Shown piece after piece: positions 18,903-27,609 of a stretch of 64,000 nucleotides of DNA. Made by a program: the position numbers and the translations under genes. The notes below the pieces were generated by a model. It had not been told where the DNA came from. It made no database searches and saw only the letters and a program-made list of their open reading frames with translations. Source of the stretch: Gloeocapsa sp. PCC 7428. GTDB lineage: Bacteria; Cyanobacteriota; Cyanobacteriia; Cyanobacteriales; Chroococcidiopsidaceae. Position 1 is the stretch's first letter, and the number at the start of each line of letters is the position of its first letter. The DNA lies in assembly GCF_000317555.1 (NCBI RefSeq), contig NC_019745.1, forward strand, positions 1-64,000, written 5' to 3'.

Positions 18903-19988
18903 TTACTTCCCGAAACCTCTACCACGCGATACCGAAGGAAGAGTAACGCAGTTTTCTAATTGCCTGCGCAGCGTGTCATGGTCAAGATTTTGCCCAATTA
19001 ACACTAACTGATTTTTCGGTTCACCGTTCCATTCTTCATCATCAATGCTAAAGCGCTTACCGCACAAGTGGAAAATGTGACGTTTGGGGCTTTCCTCAAA
19101 CCACAAAATACCTTTAGCACGGAATACAGTTTCAGGTAATTGATTATCTAAGAAATACTGAAACTTGCGAATCGATAGCGGTTTATCACTTTGAAACGAT
19201 ATTGAGGTGAAGCCATCGTTTTCTAGGTGGTGCGAGTGATGGTGATGATCGTGGTGGTCATGTTCGCAATCGTGGTCGTGATGATGATGGTCATGGTCAT
19301 GATCGTGATGATGATGCTCGTCTTCAGCATCAAAATACTTATCAGACTCGAATAAACCAACACTTAAAATCAATGGTAGCGGAACTTGCGATCGCGTCGT
19401 TCGCAGAATTCTAGCACCTTCTTTGACTTCGCGAATCTTACCTTCTAAGCGCTCTAACTCGGCTTCTTCTACCAAATCGGCTTTGTTGAGAATAATCACA
19501 TCACCGTAAGCGATTTGACTATGCGCGGCTTGTGAAGTAAACAAATCCAAACTGTAGTTTGCCGCATCTACCATGGTGATAATCGAATCTAAGCGCGTTA
19601 AGTCGCGTAACTCAGTTCCCAAAAAAGTCAACGCTACAGGTAGAGGATCGGCGAGTCCAGTTGTTTCTACTACGAGGTAATCAACTTGATCCTGACGTTC
19701 GAGAACTTTATAAACTGCTTCTACAAGGTCATTATTGATGGTGCAGCAGATGCAACCGTTGCTGAGTTCCACCATATCATCACCCGTTTGGATAATTAGC
19801 TCATTATCGATGCCAATTTCACCAAACTCGTTGACTAAAACCGCAGTTTTCAAGCCTTCCTGATTTGCCAAGATATGATTAAGTAGAGTTGTCTTACCGC
19901 TACCCAAAAAACCCGTAATAATAGTAACCGGCAAACCGCGCTTTGGAGCGTCCATTGCTTGATGATCGGAAGTTGCTGTAGATTGCAT
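18903..19988 (-). CDS. CobW/COG0523 GTPase with His-rich metal loop
   Basis: G3E-family GTPase, probably a metallochaperone. Walker A is GFLGSGKTTLL, the metal-binding CxCC motif is ELSNGCICCTINNDL, and NKADL is the guanine-specificity motif. Between the GTPase domain and the C-terminal CobW domain lies a roughly 33-residue stretch made almost only of His and Asp, typical of zinc- or nickel-handling members. I prefer the ATG at 19988 (361 aa); an upstream TTG would add eight residues. No convincing Zur site was seen upstream. It is divergent from cysS. Confidence 0.9.
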   Translation of the reverse strand: MQSTATSDHQAMDAPKRGLPVTIITGFLGSGKTTLLNHILANQEGLKTAVLVNEFGEIGIDNELIIQTGDDMVELSNGCICCTINNDLVEAVYKVLERQDQVDYLVVETTGLADPLPVALTFLGTELRDLTRLDSIITMVDAANYSLDLFTSQAAHSQIAYGDVIILNKADLVEEAELERLEGKIREVKEGARILRTTRSQVPLPLILSVGLFESDKYFDAEDEHHHHDHDHDHHHHDHDCEHDHHDHHHHSHHLENDGFTSISFQSDKPLSIRKFQYFLDNQLPETVFRAKGILWFEESPKRHIFHLCGKRFSIDDEEWNGEPKNQLVLIGQNLDHDTLRRQLENCVTLPSVSRGRGFGK

Positions 19989-20123
19989 AGCTGTGAGGAA
20001 AGAAAATGTCAAAAAATAGGAATATAGAGTTACAGGGCGATCAAAGCTACTTTCTTAGGATTGCTAGCTGACACATTCCACTAACTTCTATTATTGCCGA
20101 AAAGCTCATTTCACCATTTTGTC

Positions 20124-21596
20124 ATGACCCTAACGCTGTACAACACGCTTACCCGTCGGAAAGAAACCTTTACGCCGCTGCAAGCAGGCAAGGTAAAAAT
20201 GTATTACTGTGGTGTCACAGTCTATGATTACTGCCACTTGGGTCATGCACGGGCGTGTATTGTTTGGGATGTCGTTCGTCGATACCTACAATGGCGTGGC
20301 TATGAAGTCAAGTATATCCAAAATTTCACAGATATTGACGACAAAATTCTCAATCGGGCGCGAGAAGAAGGATCGACGATGCAAGCAGTTGCCGAACGTT
20401 ATATCCAAGCGTATTTTGAGGATATGGATCGGTTGAATATCAAAAGAGCCGATGCTTATCCGCGTGCAACGCATACGCTTGATGGAATTAAGCGCTTGGT
20501 ATACGAGTTAGAACAAAAAGGCTACGCCTACCCCGCTGATGGCGATGTTTACTACGCGGTACGTCAGTTTAATCCTTATGGTAAGCTTTCGGGGCGCAAA
20601 TTAGAAGATTTGCAAGCAGGCGCAAGCGATCGCGTCAACGTCGAAGATCCAGAATATCAAAAGAAAAAAGATCCGTTTGATTTTGCGTTATGGAAAGGTG
20701 CAAAAGCTGGAGAACCCGCGTGGGACTCACCTTGGGGCGCAGGGCGTCCTGGTTGGCATATCGAATGTTCCGCGATGGTGCGTGACAATTTGGGCGAGAC
20801 GATTGATATTCACGCTGGTGGTGCAGATTTAATTTTTCCGCATCATGAAAACGAAATTGCCCAATCCGAAGCTGTGACAGGTAAACCGTTAGCCAATTAC
20901 TGGATGCACAATGGCATGGTGACAGTAGATGGCGAAAAGATGTCCAAGTCTTTAGGTAACTTTATCACGATTCGGGAATTGTTAGACCGCCCGACAGACC
21001 CAATGGCGGTGCGACTGTTTGTGTTAACCGCGCAGTATCGCAAACCCATCGATTTTACCGATGAAGCGATCGCCGCCGCGACGAATGGTTGGCACACGCT
21101 CAAAGAAGGACTGCTGTTCGGCTATCAGTACGGCAAGCAATTAGGATGGGAGGAGCGAGGAGCGAGGAGCGAGGAGCGAGGGAGTCATTTGATACTGATA
21201 CCGGAAGTTGTGCAGCGCTTTGAGGAAGAAGTCGATGATGATTTTAATTTTCCTGGAGGGTTAGCAGTTCTGTTTGAGTTAGCTAAAGATTTACGCCGCG
21301 AAGGAAATGTTTTGGTACATCAAGGCAAAACGGAAACTCCACCAGAACAATTAAAACAACAATGGCATACGCTGGTGACTTTGGCGCAAGTGTTAGGGTT
21401 TGAAGCCGAACCCGAAGCAGAAACAATCGTCGATGGTATCAGCGATGAGGAAATTGAGAATCTAATTCAACAGCGACTTACAGCAAAAAAAGCGAAGAAT
21501 TTTGCGCAGGCGGATCGAATTCGTAACGAACTGCAAAATCAGGGTATCACGTTAATTGACCAGCCTGGTGGTGTAACGCGATGGCATCGCAACTAA
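20124..21596 (+). CDS. cysS: Cysteinyl-tRNA synthetase
   Basis: Class I aminoacyl-tRNA synthetase charging tRNA-Cys. The HIGH motif appears as CHLGHAR and KMSKS as GEKMSKSLGN; zinc ligands include the Cys in YYCGVTVYDY, the Cys in HIECSAM and HHENE. I chose the ATG at 20124 (490 aa) because MTLTLYNTLTRR is the usual N-terminus; a TTG 30 bases upstream is unlikely. Between the catalytic domain and the DALR-type domain the protein has an odd hydrophilic stretch WEERGARSEERGSH, encoded by heptamer repeats (21152-21179). The 3' end overlaps the next gene by 16 bases. Confidence 0.97.
   Translation: MTLTLYNTLTRRKETFTPLQAGKVKMYYCGVTVYDYCHLGHARACIVWDVVRRYLQWRGYEVKYIQNFTDIDDKILNRAREEGSTMQAVAERYIQAYFEDMDRLNIKRADAYPRATHTLDGIKRLVYELEQKGYAYPADGDVYYAVRQFNPYGKLSGRKLEDLQAGASDRVNVEDPEYQKKKDPFDFALWKGAKAGEPAWDSPWGAGRPGWHIECSAMVRDNLGETIDIHAGGADLIFPHHENEIAQSEAVTGKPLANYWMHNGMVTVDGEKMSKSLGNFITIRELLDRPTDPMAVRLFVLTAQYRKPIDFTDEAIAAATNGWHTLKEGLLFGYQYGKQLGWEERGARSEERGSHLILIPEVVQRFEEEVDDDFNFPGGLAVLFELAKDLRREGNVLVHQGKTETPPEQLKQQWHTLVTLAQVLGFEAEPEAETIVDGISDEEIENLIQQRLTAKKAKNFAQADRIRNELQNQGITLIDQPGGVTRWHRN
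21152..21179 (+). repeat. Heptamer tandem repeat GGAGCGA x4 inside cysS
   Basis: Four exact copies of GGAGCGA in tandem, with partial flanking units, inside the cysS coding region. This is the STRR type (short tandemly repeated repetitive sequences) known from intergenic DNA of cyanobacteria. The reading frame stays open through it. Confidence 0.92.
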
Positions 21597-22684
21597 ATCG
21601 CAATCGTGGATTTGTCACGAACCTGCTACTGATTGTAGCGACAGGTTTTCTCATATTGCTGTTGTGGCAATTGCGGAGTTTGCTCGTAACGGTGATGATT
21701 GCAGTCGTGATTGCGGCGGCGATCGCACCTGTTATCGAAAAAGCTGAAAGACTCCGCGTACCACGCTGGTTAGCAGTTACTAGCGTTTATCTTACTTTAC
21801 TCGCGATCGTCATTGCAGCCGGATTAATTATTGGTCCTACTGTAGCTGAACAACTGCAAACTTTAGTGAGCTTAATTCCGGTTTACCTCGATAATCTCCG
21901 CACTTTAGCAGAAAACATTGCTTTGAGGCTAGGAACTGAACAACCTGAATTTATTGACCGCTTTTTTGATACGCAAGCCTTGACAAGCTGGATTATTGGT
22001 TCAGGTCAACAACTTATCGTACGTTCTTATGGCTTCACGCGCAGCATTATTGATGGCGTACTAAGTTTAATCTTAGCGCTGTTAATTTCTGGCTATATGG
22101 TTGCTGGGCGCGAAAACTTAATCAAAGGAATTGTTAACTTATTTCCGCAACCTTGGGATAAACGCCTTGACGCGCAAGTAATTCCAATTAGTCAAAGAAT
22201 GGGTGGTTATATTCAAGGTCGAGTTTTAGTATCTGGAATTTTAGGAATTGCCATAACGCTGGGTTTAGGAATTTTAGGCTTGTCAGAGTTTGCCTTAGCT
22301 TTAGGTGTCATTGCTGGCTTTACTAATTTAATTCCTTTTATTGGACCTGTTTTAGGTGCGGTTCCTGCTTTGATTGTGGCACTTTCCCAAGGTGGTTTAA
22401 CTTTCTTTTGGGTACTTCTATTATTTGTCATCATCCAGAATTTGGAAACGTATGTACTCGATCCTTTGTTGGTAGGTTCTTCGGTACAAGTTCACCCACT
22501 GTATCAACTTTTGGCAGTGCTGGGTGGAACTCAAGTCTTAGGTATTATCGGTGCTGTCATTGTTCCTCCTTGGATAGCAGGAACTTCAGTACTATTAGAA
22601 AACCTTTATTTGCAACCAAAGCGTTTAGCTGAAGGGAAAGAAGCGAGTGAAGAGAATGTGGTAAAGGTGCAATCTAGTGTTTAA
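21581..22684 (+). CDS. AI-2E family (PerM-type) membrane permease
   Basis: 367-residue polytopic membrane protein of the AI-2 exporter/PerM family, with about seven to eight hydrophobic helices. The conserved C-terminal block GFTNLIPFIGPVLGAVPA (about 245-262) followed by LDPLLVGSSVQVHP is characteristic. The transported substrate is unknown; family members include autoinducer-2 exporters and Na+/H+ antiporters. It starts within the last codons of cysS (16-base overlap, different frame), so the pair is probably co-transcribed. Confidence 0.88.
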   Translation: MASQLNRNRGFVTNLLLIVATGFLILLLWQLRSLLVTVMIAVVIAAAIAPVIEKAERLRVPRWLAVTSVYLTLLAIVIAAGLIIGPTVAEQLQTLVSLIPVYLDNLRTLAENIALRLGTEQPEFIDRFFDTQALTSWIIGSGQQLIVRSYGFTRSIIDGVLSLILALLISGYMVAGRENLIKGIVNLFPQPWDKRLDAQVIPISQRMGGYIQGRVLVSGILGIAITLGLGILGLSEFALALGVIAGFTNLIPFIGPVLGAVPALIVALSQGGLTFFWVLLLFVIIQNLETYVLDPLLVGSSVQVHPLYQLLAVLGGTQVLGIIGAVIVPPWIAGTSVLLENLYLQPKRLAEGKEASEENVVKVQSSV

Positions 22685-22726
22685 TTCAAGTGCGGATTTT
22701 TAGATAATGTAGTAGAGTTTTTAACC

Positions 22727-23779
22727 TCATTGGACATTACTCAAAACAAAAAGCAGATCGTTGATCAAATTGAATGGATGACTACCCATACTTGTATTGC
22801 AAAATACTGCCACTGTGAGTTTATGTCCTTGAAAATTGGGTAGATGCATTACCCAAGTATTGTAGCCAGGACCATCGCCACCGTGCGCAAATTGTTCGCC
22901 ATAGTTAGATTCTGGATCGATCATTAATCCTAGTCCATAACTAGGTTTCTTAAAAAATGGAGATGTGTTTTGACCAATAGATACATACTGACGCATCTCA
23001 ATAAGTTGTTCTGGTGTAAGTAGTTTATGAGAAAAAAGATTATTGTAAAATTGAACAACGTCATGAGTTGTAGAGACAATTACACCTGTAGCACACCATC
23101 CTGGATGATATTTAGGAATCACATTTTCTATTAATCTATTGGGGTTAAGATATCTACAAAACCCAGGTACTAAAGTTCCTTTGTCTATGTCTTGAGCAAC
23201 GTAAGTTTTTTGCAATCCTAAAGGTTGAAAGATCTGGTTTTTCAGACTATTAGCAAAGATTTTGCTAATAGTCTCAATCAACTTGACTAACAACATATAA
23301 CCCGTATTTGAGTAATTAAAACTAGAACCAGGCTCAAAATCTAATTTTCCTGTACAAGTTAACTCTAAAAATTTATTGTATGACCAAGGTAATGAAGGAC
23401 TGGCTTCTACCGCTGACATATAAGTTGCTATTGAATAATTTGGTACACCGCTAGTATGATTCAGTAGTCTTCTGATTGTTACAGAGCGTGGTAGTGGTAA
23501 ATTAGGGAGCCAATCTATAATTGGATCTTCTAAAGATAATTTTCCATTCTGAACCATTTGCAATACACAAACGGCAGTAAATGTTTTTGTAATACTATAG
23601 ATATAAAATTGACCATCTGTTGGCATTGGTGTTCTTGTCTTTAGTTCTAAGAATCCACTACTTCCTGTCCAAAAACCATATTTTTCATCGGAAATTGTGA
23701 CATTAACACCCAAGCATGGCGTGAAAAGAAGTGACTCGTCAAGCTGCTTTTGTAATTGTTTTTTTAATAATGAATTCAT
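22727..23779 (-). CDS. Serine hydrolase, beta-lactamase/DD-peptidase fold
   Basis: 350-residue class C beta-lactamase-related hydrolase. The catalytic SxxK is SITKTFTAV near 62-70, the YxN motif is in FNYSNTGYMLL near 155, and the third motif is AHGGDGPGYNTWV near the C-terminus. No signal peptide is evident, which is unusual for a cell-wall enzyme. The gene is visibly more AT-rich than its neighbours and has no GCGATCGC site over about 1.1 kb, which suggests recent acquisition. Substrate unknown; esterase or peptidase activity is as likely as lactamase activity. Confidence 0.85.
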   Translation of the reverse strand: MNSLLKKQLQKQLDESLLFTPCLGVNVTISDEKYGFWTGSSGFLELKTRTPMPTDGQFYIYSITKTFTAVCVLQMVQNGKLSLEDPIIDWLPNLPLPRSVTIRRLLNHTSGVPNYSIATYMSAVEASPSLPWSYNKFLELTCTGKLDFEPGSSFNYSNTGYMLLVKLIETISKIFANSLKNQIFQPLGLQKTYVAQDIDKGTLVPGFCRYLNPNRLIENVIPKYHPGWCATGVIVSTTHDVVQFYNNLFSHKLLTPEQLIEMRQYVSIGQNTSPFFKKPSYGLGLMIDPESNYGEQFAHGGDGPGYNTWVMHLPNFQGHKLTVAVFCNTSMGSHPFNLINDLLFVLSNVQ

Positions 23780-23941
23780 ATTGTTTTTGATATCAAATAG
23801 ATTTAGCTTTGATTATGAATTAAACCAGCACAATTTTAATTACTACTACTGTACTAGTACAAATTGAATGAATTTGTACCTTCTCAAAAATAAGTCAATA
23901 GAAGATATTAAAAATAAGCCTGGTGATTAAGGAGAGTGTAG

Positions 23942-24832
23942 GTGTGCGCGAAGCACCGTATTGATAGAGAAACAATCGGTTTAGGCTATGGCTTTCTTGG
24001 TGTACTCGGCTTTAGTCTTACCTTACCAGCTACCCGTGTTGCAGTTGTAAAACTCGATCCGACAATCGTAGGTTTAGGACGTGCAATCATCGCAGCTTTT
24101 CTAGCAGTAATTGTTTTGTGGGCGAATCATCAGCGAAGACCTGCACGCAAACATTGGCGAGGTTTAATTATCGTTGCGGCTGGAGTGGTTTTAGCGTTTC
24201 CCTTGCTGTCAGCTTGGGCGATGCAGCAGTTACCCGCCGCACATGGCGCAGTTGTGTTAGCGTTGATGCCGCTAGCAACAGCACTTGCTGGGAGTATAAT
24301 TGTGCGCGAACGTCCTTCGCGGCGATTTTGGTTGGCAAGCATCACCGGTAGTATCACAGTGATTGTTTTTGCAATCTTCTCTGGTGCTGGGCAAATGCAA
24401 TGGGCTGATGTTGTCTTGCTGGGTGCAGGAATGGCGGCTGCAATTAGTTATGCAGAAGGCGGACGTTTAGCGCGAATTTTGGGAGGCTGGCAAGTTATTT
24501 GTTGGGCTTTGGTCATTGCGGCTCCTGTGTTGAGTGTACCTTTTGCAAAGGCGGTGTTACAACATGGCTTAGTTGCTTCGCCAACAGCTTGGTTAGGATT
24601 TGGCTATGTGAGCATTATCAGTCAACTTCTGGCTTTTTTCCCCTGGTATCAGGGCTTAGCAATTGGAGGTGTTGCACGGGTAGGGCAAATGCAACTTTTA
24701 AAGCCATTTTTAACGATTTTGGCATCTGCAATTTTGTTGGGAGAGGCGATCGCACCCTTTACCTTAATTGCTGCAATGATTGTAGTAACGAGTGTGGCAA
24801 TCGGGCGAACATCGGCGATTCAACGCAATTAA
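23942..24832 (+). CDS. EamA/DMT-superfamily transporter
   Basis: 296-residue ten-helix membrane protein with two tandem EamA repeats (about 14-140 and 155-290). The start is GTG, 6 bases after GGAGAG. The family exports amino acids, metabolites or drugs; nothing here identifies the cargo. Single gene, divergent from the serine hydrolase gene across 160 bases. Confidence 0.87.
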   Translation: MCAKHRIDRETIGLGYGFLGVLGFSLTLPATRVAVVKLDPTIVGLGRAIIAAFLAVIVLWANHQRRPARKHWRGLIIVAAGVVLAFPLLSAWAMQQLPAAHGAVVLALMPLATALAGSIIVRERPSRRFWLASITGSITVIVFAIFSGAGQMQWADVVLLGAGMAAAISYAEGGRLARILGGWQVICWALVIAAPVLSVPFAKAVLQHGLVASPTAWLGFGYVSIISQLLAFFPWYQGLAIGGVARVGQMQLLKPFLTILASAILLGEAIAPFTLIAAMIVVTSVAIGRTSAIQRN

Positions 24833-24928
24833 CGCGCTCGTCTTTGGTAAAATTCAAAGTAATATCCAATATGGCGATTAAGGGCTTTTAATCAAAGTAC
24901 GAAGAAAAATTTTACATCAGTGATAACG

Positions 24929-25459
24929 ATGCGATCGCCAACAATCAAACTCATTCAAAAAACTCTGATGCGTCTACTCGGTATTGTATTGATATTGTGC
25001 CTTGCTTGGTTATGGGTACTTTTAGCCGCAAAGCCAGCCCTAGCTCAAGACAATACAATCAACTATAGTAATACACATCTAGAAAATCGTGACTTCTCCC
25101 ACGCTAACTTGGTAGGCGGAGTCTTTGTTGCAGCCGAAATGCGCGAAGCAAATTTTCAAGGTGCAGATTTAACAAATGCAATTCTGACTAAAGGTGTTTT
25201 ACTCCGCGCTAATTTAGAAGGCGCTAACCTCACGGGTGCATTAGTTGACCGCGTTACTTTGGATGAAGCCAATCTAAAAAATGCTATTTTGCAAGAAGCG
25301 ATATTAACGCGATCGCGGCTTTTTGATGCGGATATTACGGGTGCAGATTTTACCGATGCATTAATCGATCGCTATCAAGTTTCTTTATTGTGCGATCGCG
25401 CTGATGGTGTCAATCCTGTTACAGGCGTATCCACACGCGAAAGCTTAGGTTGTCGCTAA
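24929..25459 (+). CDS. Exported pentapeptide-repeat protein
   Basis: About 176 residues: an N-terminal signal sequence (basic start, hydrophobic core [19 protein letters not shown], cleavage after the ALAQ region) and then a run of A(D/N)LXX pentapeptides from about 45 to 150, which fold as a right-handed quadrilateral beta-helix. The tail holds two Cys residues (LLCDRADG and SLGCR) that could form a disulfide in the lumen or periplasm. Pentapeptide proteins exported to the thylakoid lumen are common in cyanobacteria. A GTG nine bases upstream is an alternative start. Confidence 0.85.
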   Translation: MRSPTIKLIQKTLMRLLGIVLILCLAWLWVLLAAKPALAQDNTINYSNTHLENRDFSHANLVGGVFVAAEMREANFQGADLTNAILTKGVLLRANLEGANLTGALVDRVTLDEANLKNAILQEAILTRSRLFDADITGADFTDALIDRYQVSLLCDRADGVNPVTGVSTRESLGCR

Positions 25460-25473
25460 AGATATAGCAGTAT

Positions 25474-26169
25474 CTAATCATCTTGTTCTGCAAGCAGTGA
25501 AGCTGCTACCCAGTGTTTCTGAATTGCTAAAACAGCAGCTTGAGTGCGATCGCGAACTCCTAGTTTTTGAATAATTGTATGAACGTGAACTCGCACTGTA
25601 CCAGGCGTAATATAAAGCGTTGCGGCAATTTCTTGATTTGATTTTCCAGCAGCAATTAAAGCGAGAATTTCTTGTTCGCGTCGCGTTAAGGGTAAATCCA
25701 GCGTTTCTTCATTTTTGGCAGTTTCTGCGGTTGCTGCCCTGTCAAATGTAGCACGGATCTCACTTGTCGCAGTTCGATCCCACCACGATGCGCCTGCGGC
25801 TACTGAGCGCAGTGCTAAAATCAAAGTTTCTGCGGCGATTCCTTTTAAACAATATCCTTGCGCCCCTGCTGCAATCAATCGCTTGATCAAAGACTCGTGC
25901 GAATGCGAAGTTAGCACTAAGATTGGTAAATCAGGATTTAGCTGCTTGATTTGACGACAAGCTTCTGTTCCTCCGATTCCTGGTAATCCGATATCTAATA
26001 GCACAACATCAAGTGGAGAATGCTTAACAATTTCTATCGCTGTCTCGCCATCTTCAGCCTCAGCAACAATTTCCATATCTGATTCTTGTTGCAGCTTTAC
26101 TTGCAAACCCAGGCGAAATAGTTCATCATCTTCAACAAGCAGAATCCGCAATGTCTTTGCAGGTAACAT
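25474..26169 (-). CDS. NarL-family response regulator
   Basis: About 231 residues: receiver domain with EDDELF near the start, phospho-acceptor Asp in DVVLLDIGLPG, then a LuxR/NarL HTH with LTRREQEILALIAAG and GTVRVHVHTIIQKLG. I chose the ATG at 26169 because MLPAKTLRILLVED is the normal start and it lies one base after the stop of the kinase gene; an upstream ATG at 26220 would overlap the kinase. With the kinase it forms a two-gene operon divergent from kdpA. Confidence 0.93.
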   Translation of the reverse strand: MLPAKTLRILLVEDDELFRLGLQVKLQQESDMEIVAEAEDGETAIEIVKHSPLDVVLLDIGLPGIGGTEACRQIKQLNPDLPILVLTSHSHESLIKRLIAAGAQGYCLKGIAAETLILALRSVAAGASWWDRTATSEIRATFDRAATAETAKNEETLDLPLTRREQEILALIAAGKSNQEIAATLYITPGTVRVHVHTIIQKLGVRDRTQAAVLAIQKHWVAASLLAEQDD

Positions 26170-26170
26170 A

Positions 26171-27298
26171 TCACGCCTTCTCAAGCGGTTGAAATGGTAA
26201 GGCTGGTAATCGAAATGCAAAGAGTGCGCCTGTAGTATCTCCTAGCGCAACACGATTTTCTGCCCAAATTGTACCGCCATGCGCCGCAATAATTTGGCGA
26301 GTCAAGTATAATCCTAATCCAGAACCTTTAACCTGGCGATCGCTGTGTCCTTGGTAAAATCTTTCAAATAAGTGCGGCAATTCTTCTGAGGTAATCCCTA
26401 AGCCATTATCTAACACTTTAACAATGTGGTAGTCAGATTGCGACTGTAATACAACTTCTACCTTACCACCCCGCAGCGAATGATGAATTCCATTCGTAAT
26501 TAAATTTGCAAAGACACGTTGGAGTTGCAGCGCATCACCGTTTACCCACATCGATCGCCGAAATTCTGATTCTCCAAAGCTTAAACTGATACAAACCTGG
26601 CGCGATAAGGCTAAATCTATAAGCGTTGCGATCGTTTCTTCCGCGATAGTGACGAGATCCACAGGTGCTAGGTGGAGTTTTAATCCTTCAATATCATTGC
26701 GATATACATCTAGCAACGTTTCTACAAGTTGTAGGGTAGACAAATGACTGCGAATCATCGTTGCTAACACCTTTTGATGCATTGGCGTAACTGTACCAAA
26801 TTTACCTTGTTCAAAAGCCCTCAGTGTTTCAATCGCACCTAACATTGGCGTTTTCAGATCGTGCGTTAAGGTAGAAGCAAAATCTTCTCTGACGCGAATT
26901 AACTGTGTTTGTGCTTGCAATTTCGCCTGCTGTAGCGCGATCGCCTGCGCATAGCAACGATTGCGATCGCTCAAAATTCCGGTTACGATTAATGCCATTG
27001 CAGCAATGCAACGACTAGCTACAATTGAAGGCTCGATTGTTTCTTTTACCGGAAACCACAAGTTCAAGATTGTTAGAAATACCGCTAGTAAAGTTGCATA
27101 AACCGTTGCTCTTCTACCCAAATACGCAGTCGTTAACAAAATTGGTCCTGTGTAGAGATAACCAAATACGTATTCTACAGGTGTTGCAAACTCTAGAATC
27201 AAGACCACTACAAATAAACAAGCAATCCACCACAGCGATCTTGTGCGTACATTTTTGTAAGAAGAGTTAATTTGGTGCTGTAGCGATCGCAACAACAT
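26171..27298 (-). CDS. Membrane sensor histidine kinase
   Basis: 375-residue sensor kinase: an N-terminal region with about four hydrophobic helices (25-115), a short linker, the dimerisation/phosphotransfer domain with the H-box LTHDLKTPMLG near 145-155, and a HATPase_c domain with N-box ITNGIHHSLRG, G1 DNGLGI and G2 GSGLGLYLTRQI. No periplasmic sensor domain is visible, so sensing is probably within the membrane. It is paired with the NarL-type regulator downstream and diverges from the potassium-transport operon, so a role in kdp control is possible but inferred. Confidence 0.92.
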   Translation of the reverse strand: MLLRSLQHQINSSYKNVRTRSLWWIACLFVVVLILEFATPVEYVFGYLYTGPILLTTAYLGRRATVYATLLAVFLTILNLWFPVKETIEPSIVASRCIAAMALIVTGILSDRNRCYAQAIALQQAKLQAQTQLIRVREDFASTLTHDLKTPMLGAIETLRAFEQGKFGTVTPMHQKVLATMIRSHLSTLQLVETLLDVYRNDIEGLKLHLAPVDLVTIAEETIATLIDLALSRQVCISLSFGESEFRRSMWVNGDALQLQRVFANLITNGIHHSLRGGKVEVVLQSQSDYHIVKVLDNGLGITSEELPHLFERFYQGHSDRQVKGSGLGLYLTRQIIAAHGGTIWAENRVALGDTTGALFAFRLPALPFQPLEKA

Positions 27299-27609
27299 TC
27301 GGTTTTTAGCAGATTTTACTTTAGATTTTAAAACAAATCATCATAGATGACAGCAACCCAAATACTCTTTGACTATAAACATAAATTTATATACCGTTTA
27401 GCTAAAAATATACCGCTTGATATAGTAGTTTACGCATTATGTATATATCTAGCAGCTAGTTTATCCTAGCTATTTTTATTAACGACTTTATATATTCAAT
27501 TAGTTGCCGATTTATGACCACAATCGAGATAATTTTTGTTAAAAGGTAGAAACTATTAATTGCTCCTGAAACTGTATTAAAACAAATTAAAAGTAAACTT
27601 ATTCAGCAT
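27299..27609. other. Divergent promoter region of kinase and kdp operons
   Basis: 311 AT-rich bases between the divergent sensor kinase and kdpA starts, with no coding frame. It must hold both promoters. I found no clear inverted or direct repeat to propose as an operator. Confidence 0.5.

Noticed and set aside
21152-21179. CRISPR-like array
   Set aside because: The 7-bp and 12-bp tandem units here and at 18545 have no spacers, and no cas gene is present.
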